Shown here: in pieces, positions 26,567 to 34,810 of the stretch
How the letters are laid out: every line of letters begins with the position of its first letter
How positions within the stretch are numbered: the stretch's first letter is position 1
Assembly: GCF_040096075.1 (NCBI RefSeq)
Contig: NZ_JBBMFJ010000002.1
Span: forward strand, 162,623 to 226,622
Length of the DNA stretch: 64,000 nucleotides
From: Brotaphodocola faecis
GTDB taxonomy: Bacteria; Bacillota; Clostridia; Lachnospirales; Lachnospiraceae
Reading direction: 5' to 3'
Made by a program: the position numbers and the translations under genes
The notes under the pieces: generated by a model
Database searches by the model: none
Told to the model about the DNA's origin: nothing
The model's input: the letters and a program-made list of their open reading frames with translations, nothing else

Positions 26567-27424
26567 TTATATCCGGCCGCACACAGCCAGTACCGCAACC
26601 ATGAGCAGTTCCGCAGTCTGTAAAAAGTATCCGGCCAGATCGCCGGTGGTCCCGCCAAATTCGTGCATGGCCATATGATGATACCAGAGAAAGGCGGACG
26701 CCGCTGCCACAGTCAGAACAACCGCCGTGACTGCACCGGATACCAGAACTACAAACGCGATTCCGGCAAACAGCCAGACAGTAAGCACGATCTTCACTGC
26801 CGGCGCTCCGCTTCCGGTTCCTTTGGAGAAAGTAGCTGCAAGGCCATTCTTTCTTGCCTTCGGAAAACAGAGAACAGAAAGGCCGCTGATGGCGCGTGTC
26901 ATCACATAAATTCCGGCAATGGCCGGAAAGGCATTTCCCCGAAGCTCGGAAAAAGCCGCCGCATAGAGCAGCAGGTACACTCCGCACCCGGCAATGGCAA
27001 ATGCCCCCGCATGAGGATCCTTTAAGATTTCCAGCTTCCGTTCCCGGCTCTGGAAAGAACTTCTGGCATCGGTTACATCCAGAAATCCGTCCATATGGAT
27101 GCCGCCGGTGATCAGCAGCGGGATTGCCGTTCCCAGAAGGGCAAAAGCCAGAACGCCAAGTCCTGCCCGTTCTGCTGCCCAGGCAAAGGCACTGACGCAC
27201 GCGCCGATCACCACACCGATCAGCGGAAAAAAGCAGAAGGCGTATTTCATGCCCCGCTCGCTCCACTCCACAAAGGGCATAGGGATACGGGAGTACATGG
27301 AAAACGCGATCACAAAGCTTTCCAGAAGCGGCGGCAGGGTTCCGGCTTTCTGCACCACAGGGTTCTCAGACACACTCTGCGTGTCCGTGCTGCTGCCCGG
27401 TTCTGTGTTCTTATGTTCACTCAT
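26567..27424 (-). CDS. cobS: Adenosylcobinamide-GDP ribazoletransferase (cobalamin synthase CobS)
   Basis: Membrane enzyme joining adenosylcobinamide-GDP and alpha-ribazole to give adenosylcobalamin. About 285 residues with FSMYSRIPMP (about 45), FCFFPLIGVVIGA, the DxxxDxxDA-like GGIHMDGFLDVTDA, and multiple hydrophobic segments. The ATG at 27424 has an AAAGGAG site and overlaps the cobU stop by 8 nt. The extra hydrophilic N-terminus of about 30 residues (SEHKNTEPGSS...) is longer than usual for CobS. A 93-nt gap follows before the short CobU-like gene. Confidence 0.92.
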   Translation of the reverse strand: MSEHKNTEPGSSTDTQSVSENPVVQKAGTLPPLLESFVIAFSMYSRIPMPFVEWSERGMKYAFCFFPLIGVVIGACVSAFAWAAERAGLGVLAFALLGTAIPLLITGGIHMDGFLDVTDARSSFQSRERKLEILKDPHAGAFAIAGCGVYLLLYAAAFSELRGNAFPAIAGIYVMTRAISGLSVLCFPKARKNGLAATFSKGTGSGAPAVKIVLTVWLFAGIAFVVLVSGAVTAVVLTVAAASAFLWYHHMAMHEFGGTTGDLAGYFLQTAELLMVAVLAVCGRI

Positions 27425-27947
27425 CGTTTTCTTCTCCTTTCTGCCGGATAGGAATTCCGTACACAACTTCCGTTACCGTGTCAGCTTCCCCTGCCAGCCA
27501 GATATTGATGGTTCCCAGAAGACGGATGTACCGGACCGTATCGGGATCATAATGACATCCGTCCGAAAAGATCTCATTGGTTACGATAATAAGCGTTTCG
27601 GTCTGTTCCTTTACATTCTGAATGCCTTTTTTTATGCGGGCCAGAATCTCCTCGTCCGTTCCGCCCAGTTCAAACTGCTCGTTTGCCAGAAGATTGGACA
27701 TGCATTCCAGCATAAGGCTTCCAGACTGCGGCAGTTTTAAGGCATCCAGCGTGTGAAAGGCTTCGATTGTCTGAAAACCCTTTCCCTCCCGCATGGCACG
27801 GTGTTTTTTCACCCGCGCTGCCCCTTCCGTGCCCCAGGGACGCATGGTGGCAATATAATATTTATTCACGCTCATTGCATCCGCAAGCAGATCCTCCGCA
27901 TAGGCGGATTTTCCGCTTGCGGATGCGCCGGTTACAAGATGCATCAT
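27417..27947 (-). CDS. cobU: Adenosylcobinamide kinase / guanylyltransferase (CobU-type)
   Basis: 176 residues, normal CobU length. P-loop TGASASGKSAYAED (residues 6-19), a VKKHRAMR segment (about 46-53) matching the position of the guanylylated His, and VTNEIFSDG (about 123) replacing the usual SNEVG. It would phosphorylate adenosylcobinamide and transfer GMP. The C-terminus lacks the usual GxxxQ-like tail that the short paralogue retains. It starts with ATGA overlapping the cbiT-cbiA stop, and cobS overlaps its end, so translation is coupled through the three. Confidence 0.85.
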   Translation of the reverse strand: MMHLVTGASASGKSAYAEDLLADAMSVNKYYIATMRPWGTEGAARVKKHRAMREGKGFQTIEAFHTLDALKLPQSGSLMLECMSNLLANEQFELGGTDEEILARIKKGIQNVKEQTETLIIVTNEIFSDGCHYDPDTVRYIRLLGTINIWLAGEADTVTEVVYGIPIRQKGEENDE

Positions 27948-30019
27948 ACTGTTGTCTCTCCCTCTGTGGCAGTACCGGATAAGAAGTTTAAAATCAGCTC
28001 CGGGCCGGATAAGTAGTACAAATGTGGAAATCCTGCCAGCAGGCTGTCCGTCTGATGCATACAGTCCCAGCCACGGTTTGACTGCGGTTTTGCCGCATGA
28101 AATGCCGTGCCCGGAGCGGTGCTGTCCCAGTAGTGAAACTCATGCCCTTTGATCCGGCATGCTCCGCCCTGTTCCAGGGAAATATAGCCAAAGCGGCCGA
28201 GTTTTGCCGTGCGAAAGCCATCGGCTTGGATCAGGCCGGCCATAGGCCACTGGTTTCCATGTTCATCCTCCAGATGCTCCTGCAGATACAGAAATCCTCC
28301 GCATTCCGCAAGGATTTTAATACCGGATGCATGGGCGTTTCGGATGGACGCAAGCATCGGCTCATTGGAAGACAGTTCCTTTGCGTAGAGCTCCGGGTAT
28401 CCGCCTCCCAGTAAAATGGCCTCAATCTGATCCGGCAGTGCCGCATCGTGAAGCGGGGAAAACGGAACCAGCTCCCATCCATGCCGTCTTAAAAAGTCCA
28501 GATTCTCCTGATAATAGAAACAGAATGCCTCATCCATGGCCACGGCCATGCGGTGGACGGCGTGTGAACACACAGATCCTGCCTGCCCGGCTTTCCTGCT
28601 TGCTGTCTCTGTTACTTTTGCGTCTTCCTGGATGGTTTTTCCGGCTTTCGCTGGTTCTTTTTCGGAATATCCCGCCAGTTTCAGAATTTCTTCCACGTCC
28701 AGGCACTGTGCCAGCTGCTCCGCAAAGGCATCCAGATGCCCGCGCAGTTCGCTCTGCTCCTCCGGCATGGTAAGGCCCAGATGACGGCTCTTGATGTCCA
28801 TGGTCTCACAGACCGGAACCGCTCCAAGGTATCGCACGTCCAGCTTTTCAATTTCCGGGCGCAGGCGTTCCCCCACCATTTTGTTCGTTTTATTTAAGAT
28901 CACGCCGCAGATATGACTGTCCTTCTGATAGTCCAGAAAGCCTTTGATCTGCGCTGCCAGGGACAGGCTGCTTCCCTTGCCGTCCACCACAAGGATAACC
29001 GGCGTATCGGTAATCTTTGCCACCTCGTAAGTGCTGGCGGAAAGGGAATTGCCTCCAATCCCGTCATAATATCCCATGACACCTTCCAGAATGGAAAGTT
29101 CCGCGCTCTCTGCCCGTTTGTGAAACAGCGCGCGCAGCTCTTCTTCTGACAGGAAAAAGCTGTCCAGATTGCAGCTGTCAATCCCCAGAACGTATTTGTG
29201 GAACATGGGATCAATGTAGTCCGGGCCGCATTTAAAGGAACGGCACCGGATGCCGCGGTTCTGAAACAGGGTCAGAAGGCCGGTGGTCAGAAGGGTCTTG
29301 CCGCTTCCGCTTCCCGGGGCCGCCAGGAGAATACGGGGCCGCTTCCAGGATGCCCGTGCCGGTCGTCCCTGCGCAGTCTGTGCCTGCAGATTCTGGAAAT
29401 TTCGTGCCGGGTCTGAGACAGCCGATACATTGCCTTCATGCTTTTGCAGCACGGAAGCATTCGCGTCCGGGTTCTGTACCGTGATCACATAGATCGGATT
29501 CTGCGCCTGCATCATATGGTATGGCCCGCGCTTTGCGGCATGGGATACCTGCATGCAGACCACTTCCGGCTCCCAGCCCTTTTTGGCAAACCATGCCATG
29601 GCCTGGGTCAGACTCTCCAGCGCGATCACATTGATCACGATCTGAACTGCCGGGTTTAATTCCGTCACAAAATCCAGGATTTTGTCCATATTGCCACTGC
29701 TGCCGCCCAGAAATACCTGGTCCGGTGCCGGATAGCCAGGTAACGACTCCGGCGCTTTTCCCGGAACCACGGTCAGGTTTTTCACACCTGCTTTCTCTGC
29801 ATTGGCCCGGATCAGCGCGCAGCCTTCTTCTTTTTGCTCAAAGGCATACACATGGCCCTCCGGGACCTGCAGCGCTGCTTCCACGGAAACAGATCCGGTC
29901 CCTGCACCGATATCGTATACAATGCTGCTTTTTTGCAGATCCAGCTTGGAAATGGATACCGCACGCACTTCACTTTTTGTCATGGGGATGTCTCCCCGGA
30001 TAAACCATTCATCTCTCAT
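27944..30019 (-). CDS. Fused CbiT-CbiA (precorrin-8W decarboxylase domain + cobyrinate a,c-diamide synthase)
   Basis: 691 residues holding two cobalamin enzymes. Residues 1-190 are CbiT: GDIPMTKSEVRAVSISKL and the SAM-binding DIGAGTGSVSVEAA (about 37-50). A linker of about 35 residues follows, then CbiA (about 228-691). This has the ATP-binding LLAAPGSGSGKTLLTTG (about 232), KCGPDYIDPMFH, the ILEGVMGYYDG segment, and a class-I glutamine amidotransferase domain with nucleophile Cys in LAECGGFLYL (about 576). CbiT is usually fused to CbiE (CobL) or free; fusion to CbiA is unusual to my knowledge. It overlaps cbiJ-cbiE by 11 nt and cobU by 4 nt. Confidence 0.9.
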   Translation of the reverse strand: MRDEWFIRGDIPMTKSEVRAVSISKLDLQKSSIVYDIGAGTGSVSVEAALQVPEGHVYAFEQKEEGCALIRANAEKAGVKNLTVVPGKAPESLPGYPAPDQVFLGGSSGNMDKILDFVTELNPAVQIVINVIALESLTQAMAWFAKKGWEPEVVCMQVSHAAKRGPYHMMQAQNPIYVITVQNPDANASVLQKHEGNVSAVSDPARNFQNLQAQTAQGRPARASWKRPRILLAAPGSGSGKTLLTTGLLTLFQNRGIRCRSFKCGPDYIDPMFHKYVLGIDSCNLDSFFLSEEELRALFHKRAESAELSILEGVMGYYDGIGGNSLSASTYEVAKITDTPVILVVDGKGSSLSLAAQIKGFLDYQKDSHICGVILNKTNKMVGERLRPEIEKLDVRYLGAVPVCETMDIKSRHLGLTMPEEQSELRGHLDAFAEQLAQCLDVEEILKLAGYSEKEPAKAGKTIQEDAKVTETASRKAGQAGSVCSHAVHRMAVAMDEAFCFYYQENLDFLRRHGWELVPFSPLHDAALPDQIEAILLGGGYPELYAKELSSNEPMLASIRNAHASGIKILAECGGFLYLQEHLEDEHGNQWPMAGLIQADGFRTAKLGRFGYISLEQGGACRIKGHEFHYWDSTAPGTAFHAAKPQSNRGWDCMHQTDSLLAGFPHLYYLSGPELILNFLSGTATEGETTV

Positions 30020-31586
30020 GTTTGTTTCGCTCCAGAAATACAGCTGTCAGACTGTCTGCCTCTATATCTGTCATCGCTTTCGCTGTTCCACAAATCTTAC
30101 GTTCATCTTTATATCCCATGCGAACACCGGCGTAGACCATGGTATCTCCCATGCCGGACTCCTTCAGATTCCGGCAGATCTGTTTCAAATTTCTGCTGCC
30201 ATCCAGCAGCAGAAAGACTTTTTCCTGTTCTTTTAACAATGCTGCCACATCGCAGTCCCGCCCATGGGCACTGGCCAGACAGGCATCATCCCAGGAAATT
30301 CCAAACCGGGCCGCCAGCGCCGATACGGAAGAAATACCCGGATAAACCTTCACCTCGTAGGGAATTGCTTCTGCCGTGCCAAAACGCGATTTCAGTTCCC
30401 GCATCATGCTTCCGCTGCCACTGTAAAATCCGGTATCACCGGAGCAGACTATCACCGCATGCTGACAGGTTGAATGTTCTTCCAGCCAGTCCAGAATCTT
30501 TTCCGGCTGGTAATAAGCTTTCTGATGTTTTTCCCGAATCCATGGGGCAAGGTCGTTAAGCATCCGCGATGCACCAAATACAATGTCACTATGCTTCAGA
30601 ACCTCCAATGCCTCCAGGGTAAGCTGTTTGCCGCCCCCCATCCCCATGCCGATCATGCTAAGGGTACGAACAGACTGCGTCGTCTGCTCGAAATCATCCT
30701 TCTGTTTCTCCCCCAGCTCGGAATCCTTTGCATTTTGCACCAGATTCCGAAGCAAATCCAGTGTTTTACTGGCATCCGGTGATTTCACACGATACGCATC
30801 CATCCGCTCTTTCGCCTCTTCCAGCGAAATTCCTTCCTCCTGGACCGGCCTCCGGATTACAACCACACTCACGCCACACTGTCTGGCGGCTTCCATTTTC
30901 TCCACAAATCCGCCGCGTTTTCCGGCTTCCTTTGTGACAAGCCACCCGGCCTGCGCAGTGCGCAGCAAAGCACAGTTCAGTTCTGTGGAAAACGGCCCCT
31001 GCATGGCAATGACATGAGCTCCATGAATGTCAAGATCCTCACATTTTTTCAGGACCTGACTGTCTGGCAGTACCCGCGCGTAAATGCGTTCCCGCATGGC
31101 CGGGTCTGCCGCAAAGGCTTCCAGCTCCTTGCTTCCCGTGGTGAGAAGAACAGACCGGCTATCCTGTTTCAGGCATTCTACGGCATCATGTAAAGAATCT
31201 ACTACAAATACCGGAGCCGTTTTTAAAGCTGCCTTCCCGGTTTCTGCGGAAGCGGTCTGTTCGGAACCTCTTAAAACACGCTGATACGGAACGTCCAGTT
31301 CCCGGCACAGGGCGGCCACCTGTTCCGTCACCACCCGGGCGTAGGGATGCGTCGCATCTAATACCAGTTTCGGAGCCGTTTCCTGCAAAAACTGCCGCAT
31401 TGCCGTTTCATCCAGTGCTCCGGTATGTACCCGAACCATGTCACTTTCTCTCAGCAGGCTCTCACCATAGCCGGATACCACGCTGACCAGAACCGGAATC
31501 CGATGCGACTCGGCATATTCTGCCAGTTCCCGTCCCTCCGACGTTCCGCCAAATATGACAACGGATGCCTGTCTCTGCATGTTCAT
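30009..31586 (-). CDS. Fused CbiJ-CbiE (precorrin-6A reductase + cobalt-precorrin-7 C5-methyltransferase)
   Basis: About 525 residues. The first part is CbiJ/CobK: VVIFGGTSEGRELAEYA at the start, DATHPYARVVTEQ (about 95) and MQGPFSTELNCALL (about 210). The second part, from about residue 320, is CbiE, a tetrapyrrole methylase: LSMIGMGMGGGKQLTLEA, DIVFGASRML, VIVCSGDTGFYSGSG and YPGISSVSALAARFG. The start ATGA overlaps cbiG by 4 nt; an ATG six bases further (31580) has better spacing from AAGGAGG and is equally possible. The CbiT partner of CbiE begins the next gene. Confidence 0.9.
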   Translation of the reverse strand: MNMQRQASVVIFGGTSEGRELAEYAESHRIPVLVSVVSGYGESLLRESDMVRVHTGALDETAMRQFLQETAPKLVLDATHPYARVVTEQVAALCRELDVPYQRVLRGSEQTASAETGKAALKTAPVFVVDSLHDAVECLKQDSRSVLLTTGSKELEAFAADPAMRERIYARVLPDSQVLKKCEDLDIHGAHVIAMQGPFSTELNCALLRTAQAGWLVTKEAGKRGGFVEKMEAARQCGVSVVVIRRPVQEEGISLEEAKERMDAYRVKSPDASKTLDLLRNLVQNAKDSELGEKQKDDFEQTTQSVRTLSMIGMGMGGGKQLTLEALEVLKHSDIVFGASRMLNDLAPWIREKHQKAYYQPEKILDWLEEHSTCQHAVIVCSGDTGFYSGSGSMMRELKSRFGTAEAIPYEVKVYPGISSVSALAARFGISWDDACLASAHGRDCDVAALLKEQEKVFLLLDGSRNLKQICRNLKESGMGDTMVYAGVRMGYKDERKICGTAKAMTDIEADSLTAVFLERNKHER

Positions 31587-32776
31587 ACTCCTCCTTCCGA
31601 TTTTGTCTGTTCTTCTCTCTGCTCCTCTGTTTTGAACAGTTTCATTTCTGCATCTGCCCTGCTTTTGCAGACAGCGGAACCTTTTGCAGCCACAGCCACC
31701 GTCACGCCGGTATGCACCTGCTTTTTCACGATCAGCCGTCCACCTGTTCCCGCACAGCAAAGCGCAGCCCGTTCACAGACATTCCCAACTCCGGTCACCT
31801 GACGCACAAAGCCGGACTCTGTAAAGTCTCCCTGCATCTCTGACAGGATTTCACTGCTGTATGTAGAAAAAGGAACGGCAAGCCCGGCCGCAGTTTCCAA
31901 AAGCCCGGCTTCATCCTTTTTTAAATCAATGCTGGCTATCGCGGATACTCCGCGGATATCCAGGTGATGTTCCTCCAGTGTTTGCCGGATTGCCATCTCC
32001 ACGGCTTCCTTTGGCGTGCCCCTGCGGCAGCCAACACCCAGCACAAGATTTTTCGGAACCAGACGCAGGAATCTCATATCCTGACGGGATAATCCTGTAT
32101 CTGACTGACAACGACCTCCAGCTTTCTTCAACGATACCAGCTCTGGTATATCCGGCGATGACTGCGTCTGCCAGGTCACCCAGACATTTAGCCGGTGCAC
32201 CACATCGGTCTCATACCCGGGAGCCTCTGGCGCATCTACTGGTACATCACTGAAAAACCCAATTTTCTCTCCTTCGAGAAGCGCAGCCGCGATTTCTTTT
32301 GCCAGCGTCCGGTCCGTGATCGCAAAGCCGTGATCTGCTGCCCAGACATCAATCCCCGTCCGGCCCCGCACATCCGAGGCCGTTGTCACGACCGGGACCG
32401 CCTTAAGAATTTCCGCGGTCCATTCTGCCAAACGGTTTGCGCCGCCCACATGGCCGGAAAGAAGGGAAATGGAAAACTGCCCGGCCTCGTCCACTACCAC
32501 GACCGCAGGATCGGTGAGCTTGTCTTTCAGATACGGAGCAATCAGGCGTACCGCAATTCCGGCAGCGCCAATAAAGATCAGTCCGTCACAGCAGGCAAAC
32601 TGCTGCCCGGTCCATTCCGAAAGTGAACCGGATACAGCCTGTAATGTCAGTGCGGCAGTCCCTGTTTTTCTTCCTGTATAACCACAGCATTCCACTCCGG
32701 CGGCTGTCATCGCGTTTGTCAGTTTTTCGCAGACGCCTTCGCCTGCCCTGGTAAAGCTGATCACTGCAAGTTTCAT
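31583..32776 (-). CDS. cbiG: Cobalt-precorrin-5A hydrolase (CbiG)
   Basis: Opens the lactone of cobalt-precorrin-5A, releasing the C2 unit as acetaldehyde, in the anaerobic pathway. 397 residues: N-terminal domain MKLAVISFTRAGEGVCEKL, the central FIGAAGIAVRLIAPYLKDK and LLSGHVGGANRLAEW (about 105-120), and the C-terminal domain with LVLGVGCRRGTPKEAVE (about 245), ASIDLKKDEAGLLE and FSTYSSEIL. All are classical for full CbiG. The ATG at 32776 is chosen by its AAAGGA site; the longer frame overlaps cbiD and has no family similarity. Confidence 0.93.
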   Translation of the reverse strand: MKLAVISFTRAGEGVCEKLTNAMTAAGVECCGYTGRKTGTAALTLQAVSGSLSEWTGQQFACCDGLIFIGAAGIAVRLIAPYLKDKLTDPAVVVVDEAGQFSISLLSGHVGGANRLAEWTAEILKAVPVVTTASDVRGRTGIDVWAADHGFAITDRTLAKEIAAALLEGEKIGFFSDVPVDAPEAPGYETDVVHRLNVWVTWQTQSSPDIPELVSLKKAGGRCQSDTGLSRQDMRFLRLVPKNLVLGVGCRRGTPKEAVEMAIRQTLEEHHLDIRGVSAIASIDLKKDEAGLLETAAGLAVPFSTYSSEILSEMQGDFTESGFVRQVTGVGNVCERAALCCAGTGGRLIVKKQVHTGVTVAVAAKGSAVCKSRADAEMKLFKTEEQREEQTKSEGGV

Positions 32777-32804
32777 AACCAGTCCTTTCATCGGCCATGC
32801 ATGT

Positions 32805-34010
32805 TCACGGCCATTCCATCGTTTCCAGGTTGCTCTGTCCGGATGTCTCCTGCCAGGCATCAAACAATTTCTGCCAGTTCTCTGTCGCGCCAAGCAGCTG
32901 ATGCGCCGTGGAAAAAGTGACGGCTTCCGCAGTGATTCTTCCACCACTCCAGGTTTCAATCCAATTTTTGACGTAACGGGCTGTCCGACATAGGAGCGGC
33001 TTTGCGAGCCCCTGCTCCTTTAGCAGAGCCAGCGCATCATCCGTGGTGTTGCAGGCCCGGACCCATTCCTGCAGTTCCGGATGCCCCAGTTCCCTTGTCA
33101 GCACCGCCATCTGCTCCATGCGGCCATCTCCATATTTGGAATGGGTGTTTTTCACACCGGCCGATACCTTAATAAGTTTTCCGATGTGCCCCACAAACAG
33201 CAGATTCCGAAAGCCCTCTTTCTCTGCCATCAGGACTGCATCCTTCACAAAGTTGCTGCAGAGCACCGCGCTTCCCATCGGGACGCCCAGCTCTTTCTTT
33301 AAAAATTCTTCTCCGTAATTTCCCGGAGCCATCAGGAGTACCTTTGCTCCGTTTACTGCTTTCATATGGATTTCCAGATGAATGGTCTCAAGCAAAGCTT
33401 CCTCGCTCATGGGTTTTACAATTCCAGTAGTGCCAAGAACCGAGATTCCACCCTGAATTCCCAGCTTGGGATTAAAGGTCTGGAGCGCCAGTGCTTCTCC
33501 CTCCGGAATCCGGATTTCGATAAGCAGATATTCTTCATAAGCCGCGGTTCGCGCAATCTCTTCTACCGCACCCAGGATCATACTGCGCGGCACCGGATTG
33601 ATGGCATAATGCCCCACCGGACAGCTCAGGCCCGGCTTTGTCACCATGCCGATCCCCTGTCCTCCTGTTAAATACAACTGTGGATACTCCTCCAGATAAT
33701 ATCCGGCTCCAGTCCGGCATAAGGCTTCAAACTCACATTTTTCCACCTGGCGTACACGGGCAAACACCTTCGTTCCATTGGTTACATCCGGATCATCTCC
33801 CGAGTCCTTCTGCACGTAAAAGCAGGCCTCGCCCTGTCCACAGCCATTCTGTGTTACCGGAATCCGGCATACTGTCCCGCCCGGAAGCATAAGTTCGGCA
33901 CAGGAAGCGTTTTTCCCACATAACAAAAAAGCGGCCGCCGCCTTCGCCGCAGCCGCCGCACAGGTCCCGGTTGTGTATCCATTCCTCAGTCTTTGCTCTG
34001 TCAATTGCAT
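32805..34010 (-). CDS. cbiD: Cobalt-precorrin-5B C1-methyltransferase (CbiD)
   Basis: SAM-dependent C1 methylation in the anaerobic cobalamin pathway. About 401 residues with the signature LRNGYTTGTCAAAAAKAA near the start, DPDVTNGTKVFA, GGQGIGMVTKPGLSCPVGH (about 165) and ISVLGTTGIVKPMSEEAL. The late FVGHIGKLIKVSAG motif is also present. An alternative ATG at 34118 would add 36 basic residues; that codon overlaps the SASP stop (TGATG), so coupling is possible, but the extra part is unlike CbiD. It is the first recognisable gene of the cobalamin cluster. I saw no B12 riboswitch upstream. Confidence 0.92.
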   Translation of the reverse strand: MQLTEQRLRNGYTTGTCAAAAAKAAAAFLLCGKNASCAELMLPGGTVCRIPVTQNGCGQGEACFYVQKDSGDDPDVTNGTKVFARVRQVEKCEFEALCRTGAGYYLEEYPQLYLTGGQGIGMVTKPGLSCPVGHYAINPVPRSMILGAVEEIARTAAYEEYLLIEIRIPEGEALALQTFNPKLGIQGGISVLGTTGIVKPMSEEALLETIHLEIHMKAVNGAKVLLMAPGNYGEEFLKKELGVPMGSAVLCSNFVKDAVLMAEKEGFRNLLFVGHIGKLIKVSAGVKNTHSKYGDGRMEQMAVLTRELGHPELQEWVRACNTTDDALALLKEQGLAKPLLCRTARYVKNWIETWSGGRITAEAVTFSTAHQLLGATENWQKLFDAWQETSGQSNLETMEWP

Positions 34011-34117
34011 ACTCCGTTCCGGCGCAGTTCTGGAATCGTGAACGGTCAATTCCGCAATTTGTTTTCTGCGCTGTAATCGGTTTTTATTATACTTGCTTTT
34101 TCGCAGTTTGACAAGCA

Positions 34118-34327
34118 TCAGACAGATTCCGATTCCTTCTGCATTTGTTTCTTTCGTTTTGTGATCAGGCCGCCGATCCGTCCGCTTTCTTTTGACGTCA
34201 GACAGCGCCAGCCCTCTTTCAGCACCCGGTCTCCCAGGCCAAGTTCCTCTGCTATTTCAAATTTCAGCTGTTCCTCCGGTGTCATATGTTCCACATCAAA
34301 TGGTTTCTTTTCTTTCTTTTTCGGCAT
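34118..34327 (-). CDS. Small acid-soluble spore protein, alpha/beta-type-like
   Basis: 69 residues. LKFEIAEELGLGDRVLKEGW and SKESGRIGGLITKRKK (about 44-59) match the alpha/beta SASP family, which coats and protects DNA in the spore core. A Lys-rich N-terminus (PKKKEKKPFD) is typical of the clostridial short form. Implies sporulation capacity. The start at 34327 has GGAG in good position; the frame is open 24 codons further without support. The ribosome site lies inside a strong hairpin (34331-34360). The stop overlaps a possible upstream start of cbiD by one base. Confidence 0.85.
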   Translation of the reverse strand: MPKKKEKKPFDVEHMTPEEQLKFEIAEELGLGDRVLKEGWRCLTSKESGRIGGLITKRKKQMQKESESV

Positions 34328-34330
34328 AAA

Positions 34331-34360
34331 GGGCACACTCCTTTCGTTTGGAGCATGCCC
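34331..34360 (-). promoter_or_regulatory. Hairpin covering the SASP ribosome binding site
   Basis: On the minus strand GGGCATGCTCC (34360-34350) pairs over 11 positions (two G-U) with GGAGTGTGCCC (34341-34331), loop of 8 nt. The second arm contains the GGAG of the SASP ribosome site. It is followed only by TTTATG, a weak U-tract, so it may be a translational brake, a terminator for pspC, or both. Confidence 0.6.
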
Positions 34361-34404
34361 GTTTCTCTGCGTTTTATTCATTTCATAGGTCGCATTCATC
34401 CCTG

Positions 34405-34605
34405 CTATTCCATCTCATCCGGTTCCTGCGGCATAACTACTGCTGCAATGATATAAGCCAGAAGCCCGGTACCGGAACAGGCAAGCAGCGCCCAGACCAG
34501 ACGCACGATGGTCGGATCCACGCCAAAGTATTCCCCAATTCCGCCGCACACACCACAGATTACCTTATTTGTACTGGAACGATACAGTTTTTTATTCATA
34601 TCCAT
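34405..34605 (-). CDS. PspC-domain membrane protein
   Basis: 66 residues, a minimal PspC domain: KKLYRSSTNKVICGVCGGIGEYFGVDPTIVRLVWALLACSGTGLLAYIIAAVVMPQEP contains the amphipathic start, the CGGIGEYFGVDP core (split here only for description) and one hydrophobic helix. PspC proteins sit in the cytoplasmic membrane and take part in envelope-stress responses. The start at 34605 is set by an AAGGAG site 8 nt away. It is downstream of padR, a HAAS protein and a 60-residue membrane protein in one operon. Confidence 0.88.
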   Translation of the reverse strand: MDMNKKLYRSSTNKVICGVCGGIGEYFGVDPTIVRLVWALLACSGTGLLAYIIAAVVMPQEPDEME

Positions 34606-34627
34606 GTTTCTTTCTCCTTGTACCTTA

Positions 34628-34810
34628 TCATTCATGACCAACATAATCATCCAGATGTTCCTCGATTTCTTCTGCATGGTCATAATATTCTCTCACATAA
34701 GTTTTCGCATTTCTGGCTCCGCCCTTCATAAGACCAGCCGTGACAATTCCCGTGCCCAGAAGACAAAACAGGATGCCCACCAGCAAAAACCATTTAACGC
34801 ATTTTTTCAT
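34628..34810 (-). CDS. Small single-pass membrane protein in the PspC/HAAS operon
   Basis: 60 residues: a basic KKCVKW start, a hydrophobic helix (FLLVGILFCLLGTGIVTAGL, about 8-27), then a charged tail ending EEIEEHLDDYVGHE. No family recognised. A GGGAGG ribosome site lies upstream, and the start overlaps the HAAS gene by 17 nt, which supports a real, coupled gene. By position it should act with the HAAS and PspC proteins at the membrane. Confidence 0.65.
   Translation of the reverse strand: MKKCVKWFLLVGILFCLLGTGIVTAGLMKGGARNAKTYVREYYDHAEEIEEHLDDYVGHE

Noticed and set aside
26526..27266. Cys/Arg-rich 246-codon open frame on the minus strand
   Set aside because: It lies inside cobS in another frame; its composition is the usual shadow of a GC-rich membrane-protein gene and it has no ribosome site.
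34010..34420. Cobalamin riboswitch for the cbi cluster
   Set aside because: No B12-box-like sequence was found upstream of cbiD; the space is occupied by the SASP gene and its hairpin. Control may lie further upstream or be absent.
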